A stretch of 64,000 bases of DNA from Chloroflexota bacterium (GCA_028873975.1 JAPPMO010000011.1:1-64000), one strand, 5' to 3'. Counted from the first letter of the stretch, positions 15,897 through 24,475 are shown. The notes: generated by a model from the letters alone, not told the origin. Numbers and translations are program-made.

Positions 15897-17174
15897 TTAC
15901 TCCGTCCACTCCCGCAAGACCGCCAGGAACGCGTCGCGCGACGGCGGCTTCTTGATATAGCCATCCGCGCCCAAAGACGCCGCCAGGTCTTTCATCTCCA
16001 GCACCGAGCAAATCAGCACGGGAATGTGCTCGGTACTGGGATGGCTCTTGTAGGTTTGCAAGATCTGCCAGCCGTCCTTTTCAGGCAGCATGATGTCAAG
16101 GATGATGCAGGCCAGCGGCGTCTGCCGCGCGATCGCAATCGCATCTCCCTCGTCTTGCGCGGACAAGAGTTGATAGGGCAAGTTCGCCAGGTAGCGCTTG
16201 AAAAGACTGATGGTATCAGGATTGTCATCCACAATCAGGATCTTGTGTATTTCCCGGTCAAATCGCAAGATTATTCCCGCGGGACCTTTCTCGTCCCCAC
16301 AGGCGCGTAGATCCGCATTCAGGCGTTTTTTCAACTCGCGGAATGCAGCGTCAGTTTGCAAAGCGCCCAGAAAAGCCGCATAATCCGGGATCAACTTGTT
16401 GCTCTTGACCTCAATGATCGGCGCGCCTTCGCGAGCGCGCAAAGCCACTTCAATCATGCCACCCCGGTTCGTCGATTTGATCAATCGATTCAAGATCAAG
16501 ATGAAGAATTGGCGGAAAACCGGCAGCGCGACATGCAGCGCAATCTCGTCTCGGGACTCCACTAAGCTCAATGCCAAGCCCCTTTGCTCCGCAATCACTC
16601 GCGTCGCTTGCATCGCCGACAAGATCACTTCCGTCGGATCAAATGCCGTGTTCCGGGCGGCAAACTGTAGATAATCCAGTTCCTGGATCAAGGTCGACGG
16701 CGCCTCCGGCTCCGAGGCGGCGTCGGCATAATGTCTGTCCCAGATGATACGGCTGATCGTCTGGATCGCCCGCTGATGCTCCCGATAGTACTGCCGCTCG
16801 CTCAAAGCCAATTGGCTGAGTATTTCGTTCGTCGGCTGCTCCTCTACATAGCGCAAGAGCAGGATGTTATAGAGCCTGTTCTGCCGTGCTGTCAGCTGAG
16901 CGCTTGTCTCCGACTTCATATCTTCAATCGCGGCCAAAACCATTTGCCGCGCCCTCTGCGCGCGATCGCCGTCCGGCGAGCCCGCAGCCAATCGCTTCGC
17001 CACCGCATTATCGATCAACTTCAGATAGTCGTACAAGTTGACCAGCAGATCGCGCATATTGTCTTCAAAGTCTTCCGGATAGGTCGTCATCAGCATTAGG
17101 CCGCCTGTCATGGCAGTGTTATGGCAGAAATCCGCCAGTCCTTTTCTGCTAGGCTGGAGGGAGGGTAAATTCAA
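15897..17174 (-). CDS. HTH / degenerate ATPase / receiver fusion regulator
   Basis: Up to 425 residues from a TTG; ATGs at 17111 and 17090 are alternative starts. The N-terminal third contains a sigma-region-4-like helix-turn-helix (LLRYVEEQPTNEILSQLALS). The middle resembles a histidine-kinase ATPase domain in pattern (FILILNRLIKSTNRGGMIEV) but lacks a phospho-acceptor histidine and recognisable G boxes. The C-terminal 120 residues are a receiver with an acidic pocket (ILIVDDN), phospho-aspartate (CIILDIMLPEKDGW) and KKP lysine. It is convergent with the deacetylase gene 22 bp away and is a plausible partner of the hybrid kinase at 7479-9662. Confidence 0.75.
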   Translation of the reverse strand: MNLPSLQPSRKGLADFCHNTAMTGGLMLMTTYPEDFEDNMRDLLVNLYDYLKLIDNAVAKRLAAGSPDGDRAQRARQMVLAAIEDMKSETSAQLTARQNRLYNILLLRYVEEQPTNEILSQLALSERQYYREHQRAIQTISRIIWDRHYADAASEPEAPSTLIQELDYLQFAARNTAFDPTEVILSAMQATRVIAEQRGLALSLVESRDEIALHVALPVFRQFFILILNRLIKSTNRGGMIEVALRAREGAPIIEVKSNKLIPDYAAFLGALQTDAAFRELKKRLNADLRACGDEKGPAGIILRFDREIHKILIVDDNPDTISLFKRYLANLPYQLLSAQDEGDAIAIARQTPLACIILDIMLPEKDGWQILQTYKSHPSTEHIPVLICSVLEMKDLAASLGADGYIKKPPSRDAFLAVLREWTE

Positions 17175-17304
17175 ATATATCAGACGATGACCATTCCTAT
17201 CAACAAAGCGTTCATTCCGGATTCAGGCCGGGCGCACGTCCCCGCGTTTATCCTGAGTAAAGGAACCAGAACTGTGTCATCGCAGAAATGGTGGCTTATT
17301 CACC

Positions 17305-17320
17305 TGTTCAATTGTTCAAT
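17305..17320 (+). promoter_or_regulatory. tandem TGTTCAAT repeat upstream of transporter 3
   Basis: TGTTCAAT occurs twice head to tail (17305-17312 and 17313-17320), about 90 bp upstream of the binding-protein start. The block resembles half-sites in the palindromes upstream of the E2 gene (45365-45380 contains AGTTCAATTACAC). It could be an operator; no regulator gene is adjacent. The remaining spacer from 17175 to 17407 shows no other recognisable element. Confidence 0.35.
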
Positions 17321-17407
17321 GTAACGACGAGTTAAGGAATGGAGGTGCCGATAAGCAATGGATGGTTCCCAATTCCGTAAACCTATTGGTTGATTCGAGG
17401 TGCAAAA

Positions 17408-18697
17408 ATGCTACGCTCATTCAAGTTTTTCGCATTTCTTTCCGTTTGCATCCTGCTGCTGACGACTGTCTCCTTGGCGCAGGACGACGGCCTCAAGCTC
17501 ACCGGCTGGCCCTACCAAGTGGATGTCGTGACCGAGAACCTGGGCCGCTTCACCGAACAGTCGGGCCACGATGCCGTTTTCCTGCCCTTCCCAAGCAACG
17601 AATACCGCGACAAGATGGTCGCCAGCTTCGTCGCCGGAACCGAATTTGACGTCGCCTACGTCCGCGACAGCTACCTGGCGGAATGGGCGGCTGCCGGCTG
17701 GATCCTGCCAATCACCAATTTGGAAGGCGCCGACGAGCTGCTGGCGGATTTGCCCCAGGGCATTATCGACCAAATGTCCTACGAGGGCGAGGTCTATGGC
17801 TTGCCTTACTACTCTGGCACGCAGGTGCTCGCATACAACCAGTCTCATCTTGACGGCGCGGGCATAGAAGCGCCGCCCGAAACCTGGGACGAGATGGCTG
17901 CGCAAGCCCAAATGATCAAAGACGCCGGCGTGGTCGAACATCCCATCCTAATGGAATTGCGCAGCGGGGAAAACTACTTGCTTCGCTCGCTGGAAATAAT
18001 CACTGCCGCCCATGGGGGGCGCTTCTTCGATGAGAGCTACAATCCAGAATTCCACCTGCCAGACAGCCCCTTCCGCCAAGGCTTGGAATGGATCAAAGCC
18101 AACCTTGAATCTGGGTTGATTGACCCCGCTTCCTTGACCAATGCCGAAGTCGATACCTTGATGATGGCTGGCACCAACTCCTTCATGGCCACCACCGACT
18201 ATACCCTCAAAGCCATGAACGACCCCGAACAATCCAACGAAGCCGGCAACATCAAAAACGGCCTGATTCCCGGTGCCAACGACCAGCGCAGCGGCACTAT
18301 TGGCTATGTCCGCCTCTACTCCATCACCAACGGCGCGCAAGACATGGACGCGGCCTGGCAGCTGGTGCAGTTCCTGGGCGGCAAGGACGCCACCGGCGAG
18401 TACTACGTCGGCAAGCGCTGGGCTTTGGAATTTGGCTTGGGCTTCTCGCAAGGCGGGCTCTATGAAGACGAAGAAGTGCGCAATTCCATCTCTGGCTGGA
18501 TTGATCCTGACCTGCTGAGTGAACAAGGCAACTACGCCATCTCCCGCGCCTATCGCTTTGTGCCCTTCTTCTCCGATTGGGAAATCGGCAGTTGGGGTCC
18601 CTTGCAAGCGATCATCCTGGGCGAGGCTGACGCGGACGATGTTTTGGACGAACTCGCCGAAGAATGGATCGAGCTGAAAGAAGACTGGGGCTACTAA
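17408..18697 (+). CDS. extracellular sugar-binding protein (system 3)
   Basis: 429 residues from the ATG with GAGG 8-12 bp upstream; a start at 17390 would add six residues. The Sec signal spans about residues 1-24 and ends SLAQ before DDGLKLTGWP. The signal contains a cysteine, but it is not in lipobox position. The mature protein has the family 1 layout, with Tyr/Trp-rich ligand strands in the C-terminal half (VPFFSDWEIGSWG). It heads a three-gene transport operon on the plus strand whose spacer to the permeases holds a family B repeat. The ligand is unknown. Confidence 0.9.
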   Translation: MLRSFKFFAFLSVCILLLTTVSLAQDDGLKLTGWPYQVDVVTENLGRFTEQSGHDAVFLPFPSNEYRDKMVASFVAGTEFDVAYVRDSYLAEWAAAGWILPITNLEGADELLADLPQGIIDQMSYEGEVYGLPYYSGTQVLAYNQSHLDGAGIEAPPETWDEMAAQAQMIKDAGVVEHPILMELRSGENYLLRSLEIITAAHGGRFFDESYNPEFHLPDSPFRQGLEWIKANLESGLIDPASLTNAEVDTLMMAGTNSFMATTDYTLKAMNDPEQSNEAGNIKNGLIPGANDQRSGTIGYVRLYSITNGAQDMDAAWQLVQFLGGKDATGEYYVGKRWALEFGLGFSQGGLYEDEEVRNSISGWIDPDLLSEQGNYAISRAYRFVPFFSDWEIGSWGPLQAIILGEADADDVLDELAEEWIELKEDWGY

Positions 18698-18705
18698 GGC
18701 ATTCT

Positions 18706-18850
18706 CAGCCCAGCCCCCATCCCCCAGCCCCTTCCCGAAGGTCAATGTCTACGTGACCCCACAAGGAGGGAAGGGTAGCAAAGGGCGGGTGAACTGGGGC
18801 AAGTAAAGTCCCTCCCTCTTGATGGGGGAGGGATTTAGGGTGGGGGTAAA
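18706..18850. repeat. intergenic repeat family B, long copy
   Basis: CCCCCATCCCCCAGCCCCTT at the left, a pairing AGGGAAGGG segment in the middle, then CCCTCCCTCTTGATGGGGGA followed by GGGATTTAGGGTGGGGGTAAA. It matches the inner part of 5757-5868 block by block, including the terminal GGGGTGGGGGT. It fills most of the spacer between binding-protein and permease genes of transporter 3. Confidence 0.65.
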
Positions 18851-18855
18851 CGAGC

Positions 18856-19761
18856 TTGCAATCCAAAATCGCCACACCACGCAAAGAAATGTCACCGGGC
18901 TTGCTGGCGATCTTTTTCAGCGCGCCCGCTGTGCTCATCATCGCCGCCACTATCCTCGTGCCTTTCGGCATGGCCGTCTTCCTCAGCCTGCACAACTGGA
19001 ACTTGAAAAGACCGGGCCGCGAACGATTCATCGGCTTGGAAAACTACGCCGACTGGCTTACCGACAGTGATTTTTGGGAACCCCTGCGCATTACCTTCAC
19101 CTTCGCTATCGGGGCGGTCATCCTGATTCTGATTGTATCCCTGTTGATCGCGCTGCTGCTCAACGAGAAATTCCCCGGGCGCGGCGTCGTGCGCGCGCTG
19201 CTGCTCGTCCCCTGGGCGATTCCCTCGGTCGTCAACGCCCTGCTGTGGAAGTGGCTGCTGGACCCCAATTACGGCTTGATCAATGCCCTATTCCTGGAGT
19301 TTAGGCTTATCGAGACCTACCAAGCCTGGTTAGGAAGCATGCCGGGGGTGATGATCTGGCTCACCATCGCCTATTCCTGGATTCATATTCCCCTGGCAAC
19401 ACTGCTGTTGCTCTCTGGCTTGCAAACCATCCCAGACGACATCTACGAATCCGCGATTGTCGACGGCGCCAGCGTCTGGCAGCGTTTTGCCTTTATCACC
19501 CTGCCTCTGCTACGCCCGATGCTGTCCATCGTCATCATCTTCGAGATGATCTTCGCTCTAAAAGTCTTCGATATCATCTTCGTCCTCACCGCCGGCGGAC
19601 CGGCCGACGCTACCAATGTGCTCGGCTGGACAATCTATACCGAGACCTTCCGCAAGCTCGATTTCGGCGCCGGCAGTTCCATCGCCATGCTGCTGGGCGC
19701 GATCACCTTGGCGCTGGCAATCCTCTTCTATGTCTTCCTGGACCGGGGGGTGGAGCAATAA
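18856..19761 (+). CDS. sugar ABC transporter permease, MalF type (system 3)
   Basis: 301 residues from a TTG, or 290 from the ATG at 18889 (MSPGLLAIFFSAP), which begins just before the first membrane segment and may be the true start. The EAA loop reads ESAIVDGASVWQRFAFITLP. Later membrane segments include LSIVIIFEMIFALKVFDIIF. The TAA stop overlaps the next ATG by one base (TAATG), so the two permeases are translationally coupled. It has no lumenal insert of the kind seen in MalF itself. Confidence 0.92.
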   Translation: MQSKIATPRKEMSPGLLAIFFSAPAVLIIAATILVPFGMAVFLSLHNWNLKRPGRERFIGLENYADWLTDSDFWEPLRITFTFAIGAVILILIVSLLIALLLNEKFPGRGVVRALLLVPWAIPSVVNALLWKWLLDPNYGLINALFLEFRLIETYQAWLGSMPGVMIWLTIAYSWIHIPLATLLLLSGLQTIPDDIYESAIVDGASVWQRFAFITLPLLRPMLSIVIIFEMIFALKVFDIIFVLTAGGPADATNVLGWTIYTETFRKLDFGAGSSIAMLLGAITLALAILFYVFLDRGVEQ

Positions 19762-20633
19762 TGAAAGCGCGCGCCCGCCTCCGTCTCGCGGTCATCTACA
19801 TCGGCGCGGCAATCGTTATGCTGGGCACGGTGGGCCCTTTTCTCTGGCTGGTCAGTTCCAGCTTTCAATACGAGCGTCAACTGCTCAATATCCCGCCGCA
19901 ATGGCTGCCCAACCCCGTAGTGCTCGATAGCTACCGCGAGATCTTCGAGGGCGCAGTCTTGGGCGAAGAATCGGGCGTGCCTTATCAATCGCGCATTTTC
20001 CTGCGCTCCTTCGCCAACAGCTTTTTCGTCGCCGGCAGCGTCGCCGCCATCGCCGTGATGACCGGCGCTTACGCCGCATATCCGCTGGCGCGTCTGGACT
20101 TCCGGGGCCGCAGCACCCTGCTCTTCGGCATTCTGGCCAGCCGCCTGATCCCCGGGCTCTCTCTCGCCATACCCATCGTGCTTGTCGCTAGGCAAATTGG
20201 CATGAGCGACAAGATCGTCACCCTGGTTTTTATCAACCTGTCATTCATTCTGCCCTACGTCATCTGGCTGCTGCAGTCATATTTCAAGAGCATCCCGGTC
20301 GAGCTCGAGGACGCCGGGCGCATCGACGGCTGCAGCCGCCTGCAAGTGGTTCACAAGATCATCCTGCCGCTTTCCCTGCCAGGCATGACCTCGGCCGCCA
20401 TCCTCGCCTTCATGCTGTCCTGGGGCGAATTCCTCTTCGCGCTGCTGCTGGCAGAAACGCCGGCCTCTTACACCAGCACGGTGATCGTCTCGCTCTTCGC
20501 CACCGATGTCGATGTCAACTTCGTCAGCATCATCACAGCCGGTGTGCTCTCGGTCATCCCGCCCATCTGCTTCGCCCTCATCTTCCAGCGCTATATCATC
20601 AGCGGCTTGCTTTCGGGTTCGCTCAAGGGTTAG
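19761..20633 (+). CDS. sugar ABC transporter permease, MalG type (system 3)
   Basis: 290 residues, six membrane segments, EAA loop EDAGRIDGCSRLQVVHKIILP and a C-terminus ending GLLSGSLKG. A roughly 30-residue insert after the first membrane segment (around EGAVLGEESGVPYQ) distinguishes it from the permeases of systems 1 and 2. No ATPase gene follows; the next 519 bp are non-coding. Confidence 0.92.
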   Translation: MKARARLRLAVIYIGAAIVMLGTVGPFLWLVSSSFQYERQLLNIPPQWLPNPVVLDSYREIFEGAVLGEESGVPYQSRIFLRSFANSFFVAGSVAAIAVMTGAYAAYPLARLDFRGRSTLLFGILASRLIPGLSLAIPIVLVARQIGMSDKIVTLVFINLSFILPYVIWLLQSYFKSIPVELEDAGRIDGCSRLQVVHKIILPLSLPGMTSAAILAFMLSWGEFLFALLLAETPASYTSTVIVSLFATDVDVNFVSIITAGVLSVIPPICFALIFQRYIISGLLSGSLKG

Positions 20634-21152
20634 GCGCGTTCACATTACCTGCAGGGGTGAATCCAGCAGGCCGCCCGCGCACGCTTCAAACAAGCAAACC
20701 ACGACCATACAGTCGCCACCTCATACCCCAACCCCGCTAACCTACGCGCAAACCGCGCCTTAACAACTGCATACCGCATCGGCAAGTCCCGCTAACTCGC
20801 AGGCGGCGCAGAACGGTTTTCGGTAGAAAAAACATCTCCGATTCCCATAAAACGCCCATAAATCTGCCAAAACGACCGCTCTGCTCGAAAAAGCGACCGT
20901 CGAAAGCCCAAATTCGACCGCAGTCTCTGCCATAAGCGCCAAATGGCTTTTCATAATGTTTTTGGTAGAACGAATAAATGGCAGATGTCAAAGACTTTTC
21001 GAAAAAAACCGTCCTTCCACCAGAATCTCGCTGCCCGCGGTGCTTAAAAACTTCGCGTTCTTTAGTGCCTTTGTGCTTGGACTCCCGCAAGTGGCAATTT
21101 TATCTCCGCAAGTCTATCATTACGCTAACCGAAAGATTCAGGAGAATCGCCC
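20634..21152. other. 519-bp spacer, AT-richer, with weak inverted repeats
   Basis: No believable gene. Arms that partly match in inverted orientation lie at 20813-20830 (ACGGTTTTCGG) and 20994-21012 (its loose complement), with a second pair AAATCTGCCA (20860-20869) and TGGCAGAT (20979-20986). This suggests a decayed inverted-repeat element of about 200 bp. At 21048-21078, AACTTCGCGTTCTTTAGTGC then CTTTGTGCTT belongs to a widespread intergenic repeat type related to the one near 1185. The last 30 bp hold a good ribosome-binding site (CAGGAGAATCGCC) for a small ORF. Confidence 0.5.
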
Positions 21153-21296
21153 ATGCCCAATGACGAGGGCTTCGACCGCCGCAACATGCGCTATATCGAT
21201 AGCCCGCCCTGGATGCGCCGCGCCATCCTGGGCGACTGCGAACGGCCCGACGCGCCCTTCGCCGGCGGCGTCCCGGAAATTCCTTTCGAGGAATGA
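21153..21296 (+). CDS. 47-residue small protein upstream of PfkB kinase
   Basis: A short ORF beginning MPNDEGFDRRNMRYIDS and ending GGVPEIPFEE, preceded by CAGGAGA at ideal distance and ending 3 bp before the kinase ATG. It is charged, proline-rich and soluble, with one cysteine. Codon use resembles its neighbours. It may be a conserved small partner or a leader peptide for the kinase. I do not recognise a family. Confidence 0.6.
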   Translation: MPNDEGFDRRNMRYIDSPPWMRRAILGDCERPDAPFAGGVPEIPFEE

Positions 21297-21299
21297 GCC

Positions 21300-22262
21300 A
21301 TGCCCCTCGACATCCTGACCATCGGCGAAGCGCTGGTCGAAGTCATGCGAACGGACATCGACCAGCCGCTCGACCAGCCCGGCCCCTTCACCGGTCCCTA
21401 TCCCAGCGTCGCGCCCTTCATCTTCGCTGTCCAGGCCGCCCGCCTGGGCATGCAGACCGCCGCTATCGGCGCAGTCGGCGCGGACGCCTTTGGCGATTGC
21501 CTGCGCGATCAAATGCTTGCCGATGGCGTTTCCGTCCTGGGCTTGAAGCGAATCGCCAATCAACCGACCGGCATCGCCTTCGTCGCCTACCAGGCCGATG
21601 GCTCGCGCGATTTCGTCTTCAGCTTGGGCACCGGCGGCTACCTCTCGACTGACATGCTCGATCCCGAGCTCTTCGGGGGTTTGCGCTGCTTCCACCTCAT
21701 GGGCTCGACCCTCTCGATGAGCCAAAGCGCGCTTGAAGTCTGCCGCCGGGCGCTGGAAATGGCGCAGCATGAAGGCGCGCTCATCAGCTTCGACCCCAAC
21801 CTGCGCCCGGAACTGCTGCCGCCTGAACAAGCGCGCGTCGCCTTCGCGCCTTTCATCGCCACCGCCGATGTGCTCATCCCGACGGAAGAAGAACTGCTCC
21901 AGCTCGCGGCCGCCAGCGCGTTGGATGAAGCCATCGACCAATTACTGACGGAGCGGCCGGGGCGCGTCATCGCCGTCACGCGCGGGGCGGCGGGCTGCAG
22001 CGTTTACACTTCCGACGGTCGTATTGACGCCGCCGGATTCCCGGCTCAGGAGATTGATCCCACCGGCGCCGGCGACTGCTTCGATGCCGGCTTCCTCAGC
22101 GCGCTATTGGAGGGCAAGACCCCCGCCGAAGCCGCTCGACTGGGCAATGCCTGCGGCGCGCTCACGGTCAGCGCCAAGGGTCCGATGGCCGGCGCCAAAA
22201 GACGCGAAGAGCTGGATCGTTTCATGCAGGCTCTGCCACCGCTGCAAGACCTTGGGCAATAA
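21300..22262 (+). CDS. PfkB-family sugar kinase
   Basis: 320 residues. PfkB signature 2 is clear: DPTGAGDCFDAGFLSALLEG, with the catalytic aspartate in GAGD and an anion hole. The N-terminal region (LTIGEALVEVMR...GPYPSVAPFIFA) lacks the GGKGxNQA ribokinase signature, so 2-keto-3-deoxygluconate, fructose or tagatose-type substrates are more likely than ribose. It closes the transporter 3 group after a 47-residue small ORF and would phosphorylate the sugar or a catabolic intermediate in the cytoplasm. Confidence 0.88.
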   Translation: MPLDILTIGEALVEVMRTDIDQPLDQPGPFTGPYPSVAPFIFAVQAARLGMQTAAIGAVGADAFGDCLRDQMLADGVSVLGLKRIANQPTGIAFVAYQADGSRDFVFSLGTGGYLSTDMLDPELFGGLRCFHLMGSTLSMSQSALEVCRRALEMAQHEGALISFDPNLRPELLPPEQARVAFAPFIATADVLIPTEEELLQLAAASALDEAIDQLLTERPGRVIAVTRGAAGCSVYTSDGRIDAAGFPAQEIDPTGAGDCFDAGFLSALLEGKTPAEAARLGNACGALTVSAKGPMAGAKRREELDRFMQALPPLQDLGQ

Positions 22263-22328
22263 AACGCTTGCTCAGGCAGGTTCAATTCGTTATATTCACG
22301 AGCGCGATAGACTTGGAAGGATTCTATT

Positions 22329-22532
22329 ATGACACCGAACGCAAGAAACGAGGATCGACAAATTGAAGATATTCCCGAGGCATTGAAGTTGACCGACCAA
22401 GAACAATATGTCGAAGACGTACGTGTTGGCTTGCAAGAAATGCGAGAAGGGAAGGTAAGTGATTTTGCGGAAAGTTTGCGGGGAATACGAGCGGAACTAG
22501 ATCGCAATGCTGATCCGCATAACCGCTGTTGA
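22329..22532 (+). CDS. probable antitoxin of a RelE-type pair
   Basis: 67 residues, acidic overall, with a C-terminal segment (EMREGKVSDFAESLRGIRAEL) that could wrap a toxin. The N-terminus (DIPEALKLTDQEQYVEDVRV) is helical, but no clear ribbon-helix-helix DNA-binding motif was identified. Gene order (antitoxin first) and the TTGA overlap with the next gene are the main evidence. Its assignment depends on the neighbour. Confidence 0.65.
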   Translation: MTPNARNEDRQIEDIPEALKLTDQEQYVEDVRVGLQEMREGKVSDFAESLRGIRAELDRNADPHNRC

Positions 22533-22843
22533 TAGCTTTCTCGCCCGCCTTCGAAAATTGGCGCGGAAGTACCCCCTCGGTATTAGAAGATGTAGACAAA
22601 TTATCGAATCAGATCAGGCAAGGTGAGTTTCCAGGAAAACTATATCGCCGCGTCGGTGGGGACGTATACCAAGTAAGATTGCCAAACCGTTCAGCGAGGC
22701 GCGGCAAAAGTGCTGGATTCCGCGTTTTATACCATGTCTATGACAACATTACTGTAACCCTGATCGCTATCTGCTTGCGAAGTAAATGTCACGAGTTGAC
22801 AGAAGCGGAAATACGCAGTCTGTTGCGGGAAGCCAATTCATAG
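22529..22843 (+). CDS. RelE/HigB-like toxin
   Basis: 104 residues from a TTG that overlaps the antitoxin stop; no in-frame ATG exists nearby. The sequence has the RelE/ParE fold pattern: an N-terminal strand and helices (FSPAFENWRG...LEDVDKLSNQIRQGEF), then GDVYQVRLPN, a basic stretch SARRGKSAGFRVLYH and a terminal strand TVTLIAICLRS. Such toxins usually cleave mRNA on ribosomes. The basic core residues are present, but specific catalytic residues cannot be assigned by eye. Confidence 0.75.
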   Translation: MIAFSPAFENWRGSTPSVLEDVDKLSNQIRQGEFPGKLYRRVGGDVYQVRLPNRSARRGKSAGFRVLYHVYDNITVTLIAICLRSKCHELTEAEIRSLLREANS

Positions 22844-22909
22844 CGAATTCATGGCATCGTCTATCAGCCAGGTTGGTGATAGGCAAGTTAAGCGTTTCAT
22901 TGCAGCGAA

Positions 22910-24331
22910 TCAGCGATGCTCCTGAAACAGATTGCGCGTCCGCAGACCGCTTTCGATGCGCCAGTTGAGCATCCGCCCCAGCAGCGCCCGCTTGACCGGC
23001 GCCAGCGCCGCGTCATCCCAGCGATTGTCCAGCTCGCCGGGATCCGCAGCCAGGTCAAATAGCTGCCCGTAGTCTTGATCCAGAAAATGCGCCAGCTTCC
23101 AGCGCTCGCTCCGGATCATCGTCATGTAAGGACCGTGGTAGACGCCATCCGGCGGATGCTCGGCATAGACGAAGTCCCGCCCCGGCCAAGCCTCGCCGCG
23201 CAACGCCGGCAGCAGCGAAATGGTCTGCATGTCCTCGCGCGGCGTCACCCCCGCTAATTCCAGCACGGTCTGGCCGATGTCCATCCACTGGCAAAGCGCA
23301 TCTACCCGCGCCCCGCCCGCGAAGCGCCCGGGCGACCAGAAGATCGCCGGCACGCGCGTGATGATGTCGTACATCGTCCATTTCTGGATCTGCCCGTGAT
23401 CGCCCAGGCAATCCCCGTGATCACTGGTGAAGATCACCACGCTGTTTTCCAGGTAACCCTGCTCTTCCAGCGCAGCCATGATCTGCCCGACCTGCTTGTC
23501 GATCATGCTCACGTTGGCCGCGTAATAGGCGCGCAGACGCTGCAATTGCGCCCGCGTCGGCTCCTCCAGGTGCACCACCGAATCGTGATCGACTTCCATA
23601 TTGTGCGCTCGCAATTCCTGGAAGGGCGGCGGCAGTCCTTCCAGTTCCCGCCGCGTCACTTGTGGCAGCGGCAGCTCGCGGTCGATGTACTCGGCCGCAG
23701 CCTCAGGCGTCGGATCGTAAGGCGGGTGCGGACCCGGGAAGCCGATCTGCAGGAAAAGCGGCTCGGCTTTGGGGAAGCTGCGCAGCCACCACTGCGCCAT
23801 CCCGCCCACGAAGTTATCCGGATGCGTATCAGCGGGCAAGTCCCAGGTGAACGCGCCCATGCGCTCGCGATAGTCGTCGCGTTGCCGATACAGCGCCCGC
23901 TGCTGCTTGACCAAGCCGCGCGCCGCCAGCGCCTTGTCCCATTCATCGAAGTAATAGCGCCCTTCCAAATAGCGGTCTTTGTTCTCCACCACGAAGCGCT
24001 GGTGGAAACCCAGCGGCGCCTCGAAGGGTTTCGTGTGCATCTTGCCGATATTGACGCAGTGATAGCCGGCTTCGTTCAAATCTTCCACCCAGGAGCGCGT
24101 CCAGCGGTCAGCGTTGCGCATGATGCCGGTCACATGCGGGTAGTAACCGGTGAAAAGGCTGGCTCGCGCCGGCGCGCAGGAGGGCGCGGTGATATGACAG
24201 TTGTCGAAGCTCAGGCCTTCGTTGACCAGCCGGTCGAGGTTGGGCGTATCCATATAAGGGAAGCCCAGCGCATTGATGGTGTCGTAGCGCTGCTGGTCTG
24301 TGATGATGAGGATGATATTGGGTTGGCTCAT
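22910..24331 (-). CDS. type I sulfatase (Cys type) 1
   Basis: 473 residues of the alkaline-phosphatase-like sulfatase family. The formylglycine motif C-x-P-x-R is APSCAPARASLFTG (Cys52), and the metal-site start is IITDQQRYD. A later conserved FTSDHGDCLGDHGQIQKW carries the second metal-binding Asp-His pair. No signal peptide is seen, so it may act in the cytoplasm on imported sulfated sugars. It needs a formylglycine-generating enzyme, which is not in this window. Immediately upstream on the same strand is the truncated isomerase copy and the beta-helix gene. Confidence 0.9.
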   Translation of the reverse strand: MSQPNIILIITDQQRYDTINALGFPYMDTPNLDRLVNEGLSFDNCHITAPSCAPARASLFTGYYPHVTGIMRNADRWTRSWVEDLNEAGYHCVNIGKMHTKPFEAPLGFHQRFVVENKDRYLEGRYYFDEWDKALAARGLVKQQRALYRQRDDYRERMGAFTWDLPADTHPDNFVGGMAQWWLRSFPKAEPLFLQIGFPGPHPPYDPTPEAAAEYIDRELPLPQVTRRELEGLPPPFQELRAHNMEVDHDSVVHLEEPTRAQLQRLRAYYAANVSMIDKQVGQIMAALEEQGYLENSVVIFTSDHGDCLGDHGQIQKWTMYDIITRVPAIFWSPGRFAGGARVDALCQWMDIGQTVLELAGVTPREDMQTISLLPALRGEAWPGRDFVYAEHPPDGVYHGPYMTMIRSERWKLAHFLDQDYGQLFDLAADPGELDNRWDDAALAPVKRALLGRMLNWRIESGLRTRNLFQEHR

Positions 24332-24355
24332 CTTGTCCGCCCGTTCCTGGCTCGT

Positions 24356-24468
24356 CTATACATACCTGGGATTATCGACCAGCGCCGGCCGACCATCCCG
24401 CAGCAGGACCAGCACCCGAAAGCCGTCGCGCTCGATCGTGCCGTAATCGTGCCCAGCCCGCGCTTCCC
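24356..24468 (-). pseudogene. 3' remnant of a second cupin glucose-6-phosphate isomerase gene
   Basis: On the minus strand this encodes EARAGHDYGTIERDGFRV and then a diverged tail LVLLRDGRPALVDNPRYV before TAG. It matches the C-terminus of the intact isomerase gene at 25681-26256 (tail VIMRDGQPTVVDNPGFG). Bases 24420-24468 are identical to 25745-25793 (49 bp). Similarity stops abruptly at 24468, just before the beta-helix gene. It is therefore a remnant of a paralogue cut off when the beta-helix DNA arrived. Confidence 0.8.
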
Positions 24469-24475
24469 GCTAAGA

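Noticed and set aside
20634..21152. A full insertion sequence
   Set aside because: Only weak inverted arms and no transposase remnant were found.
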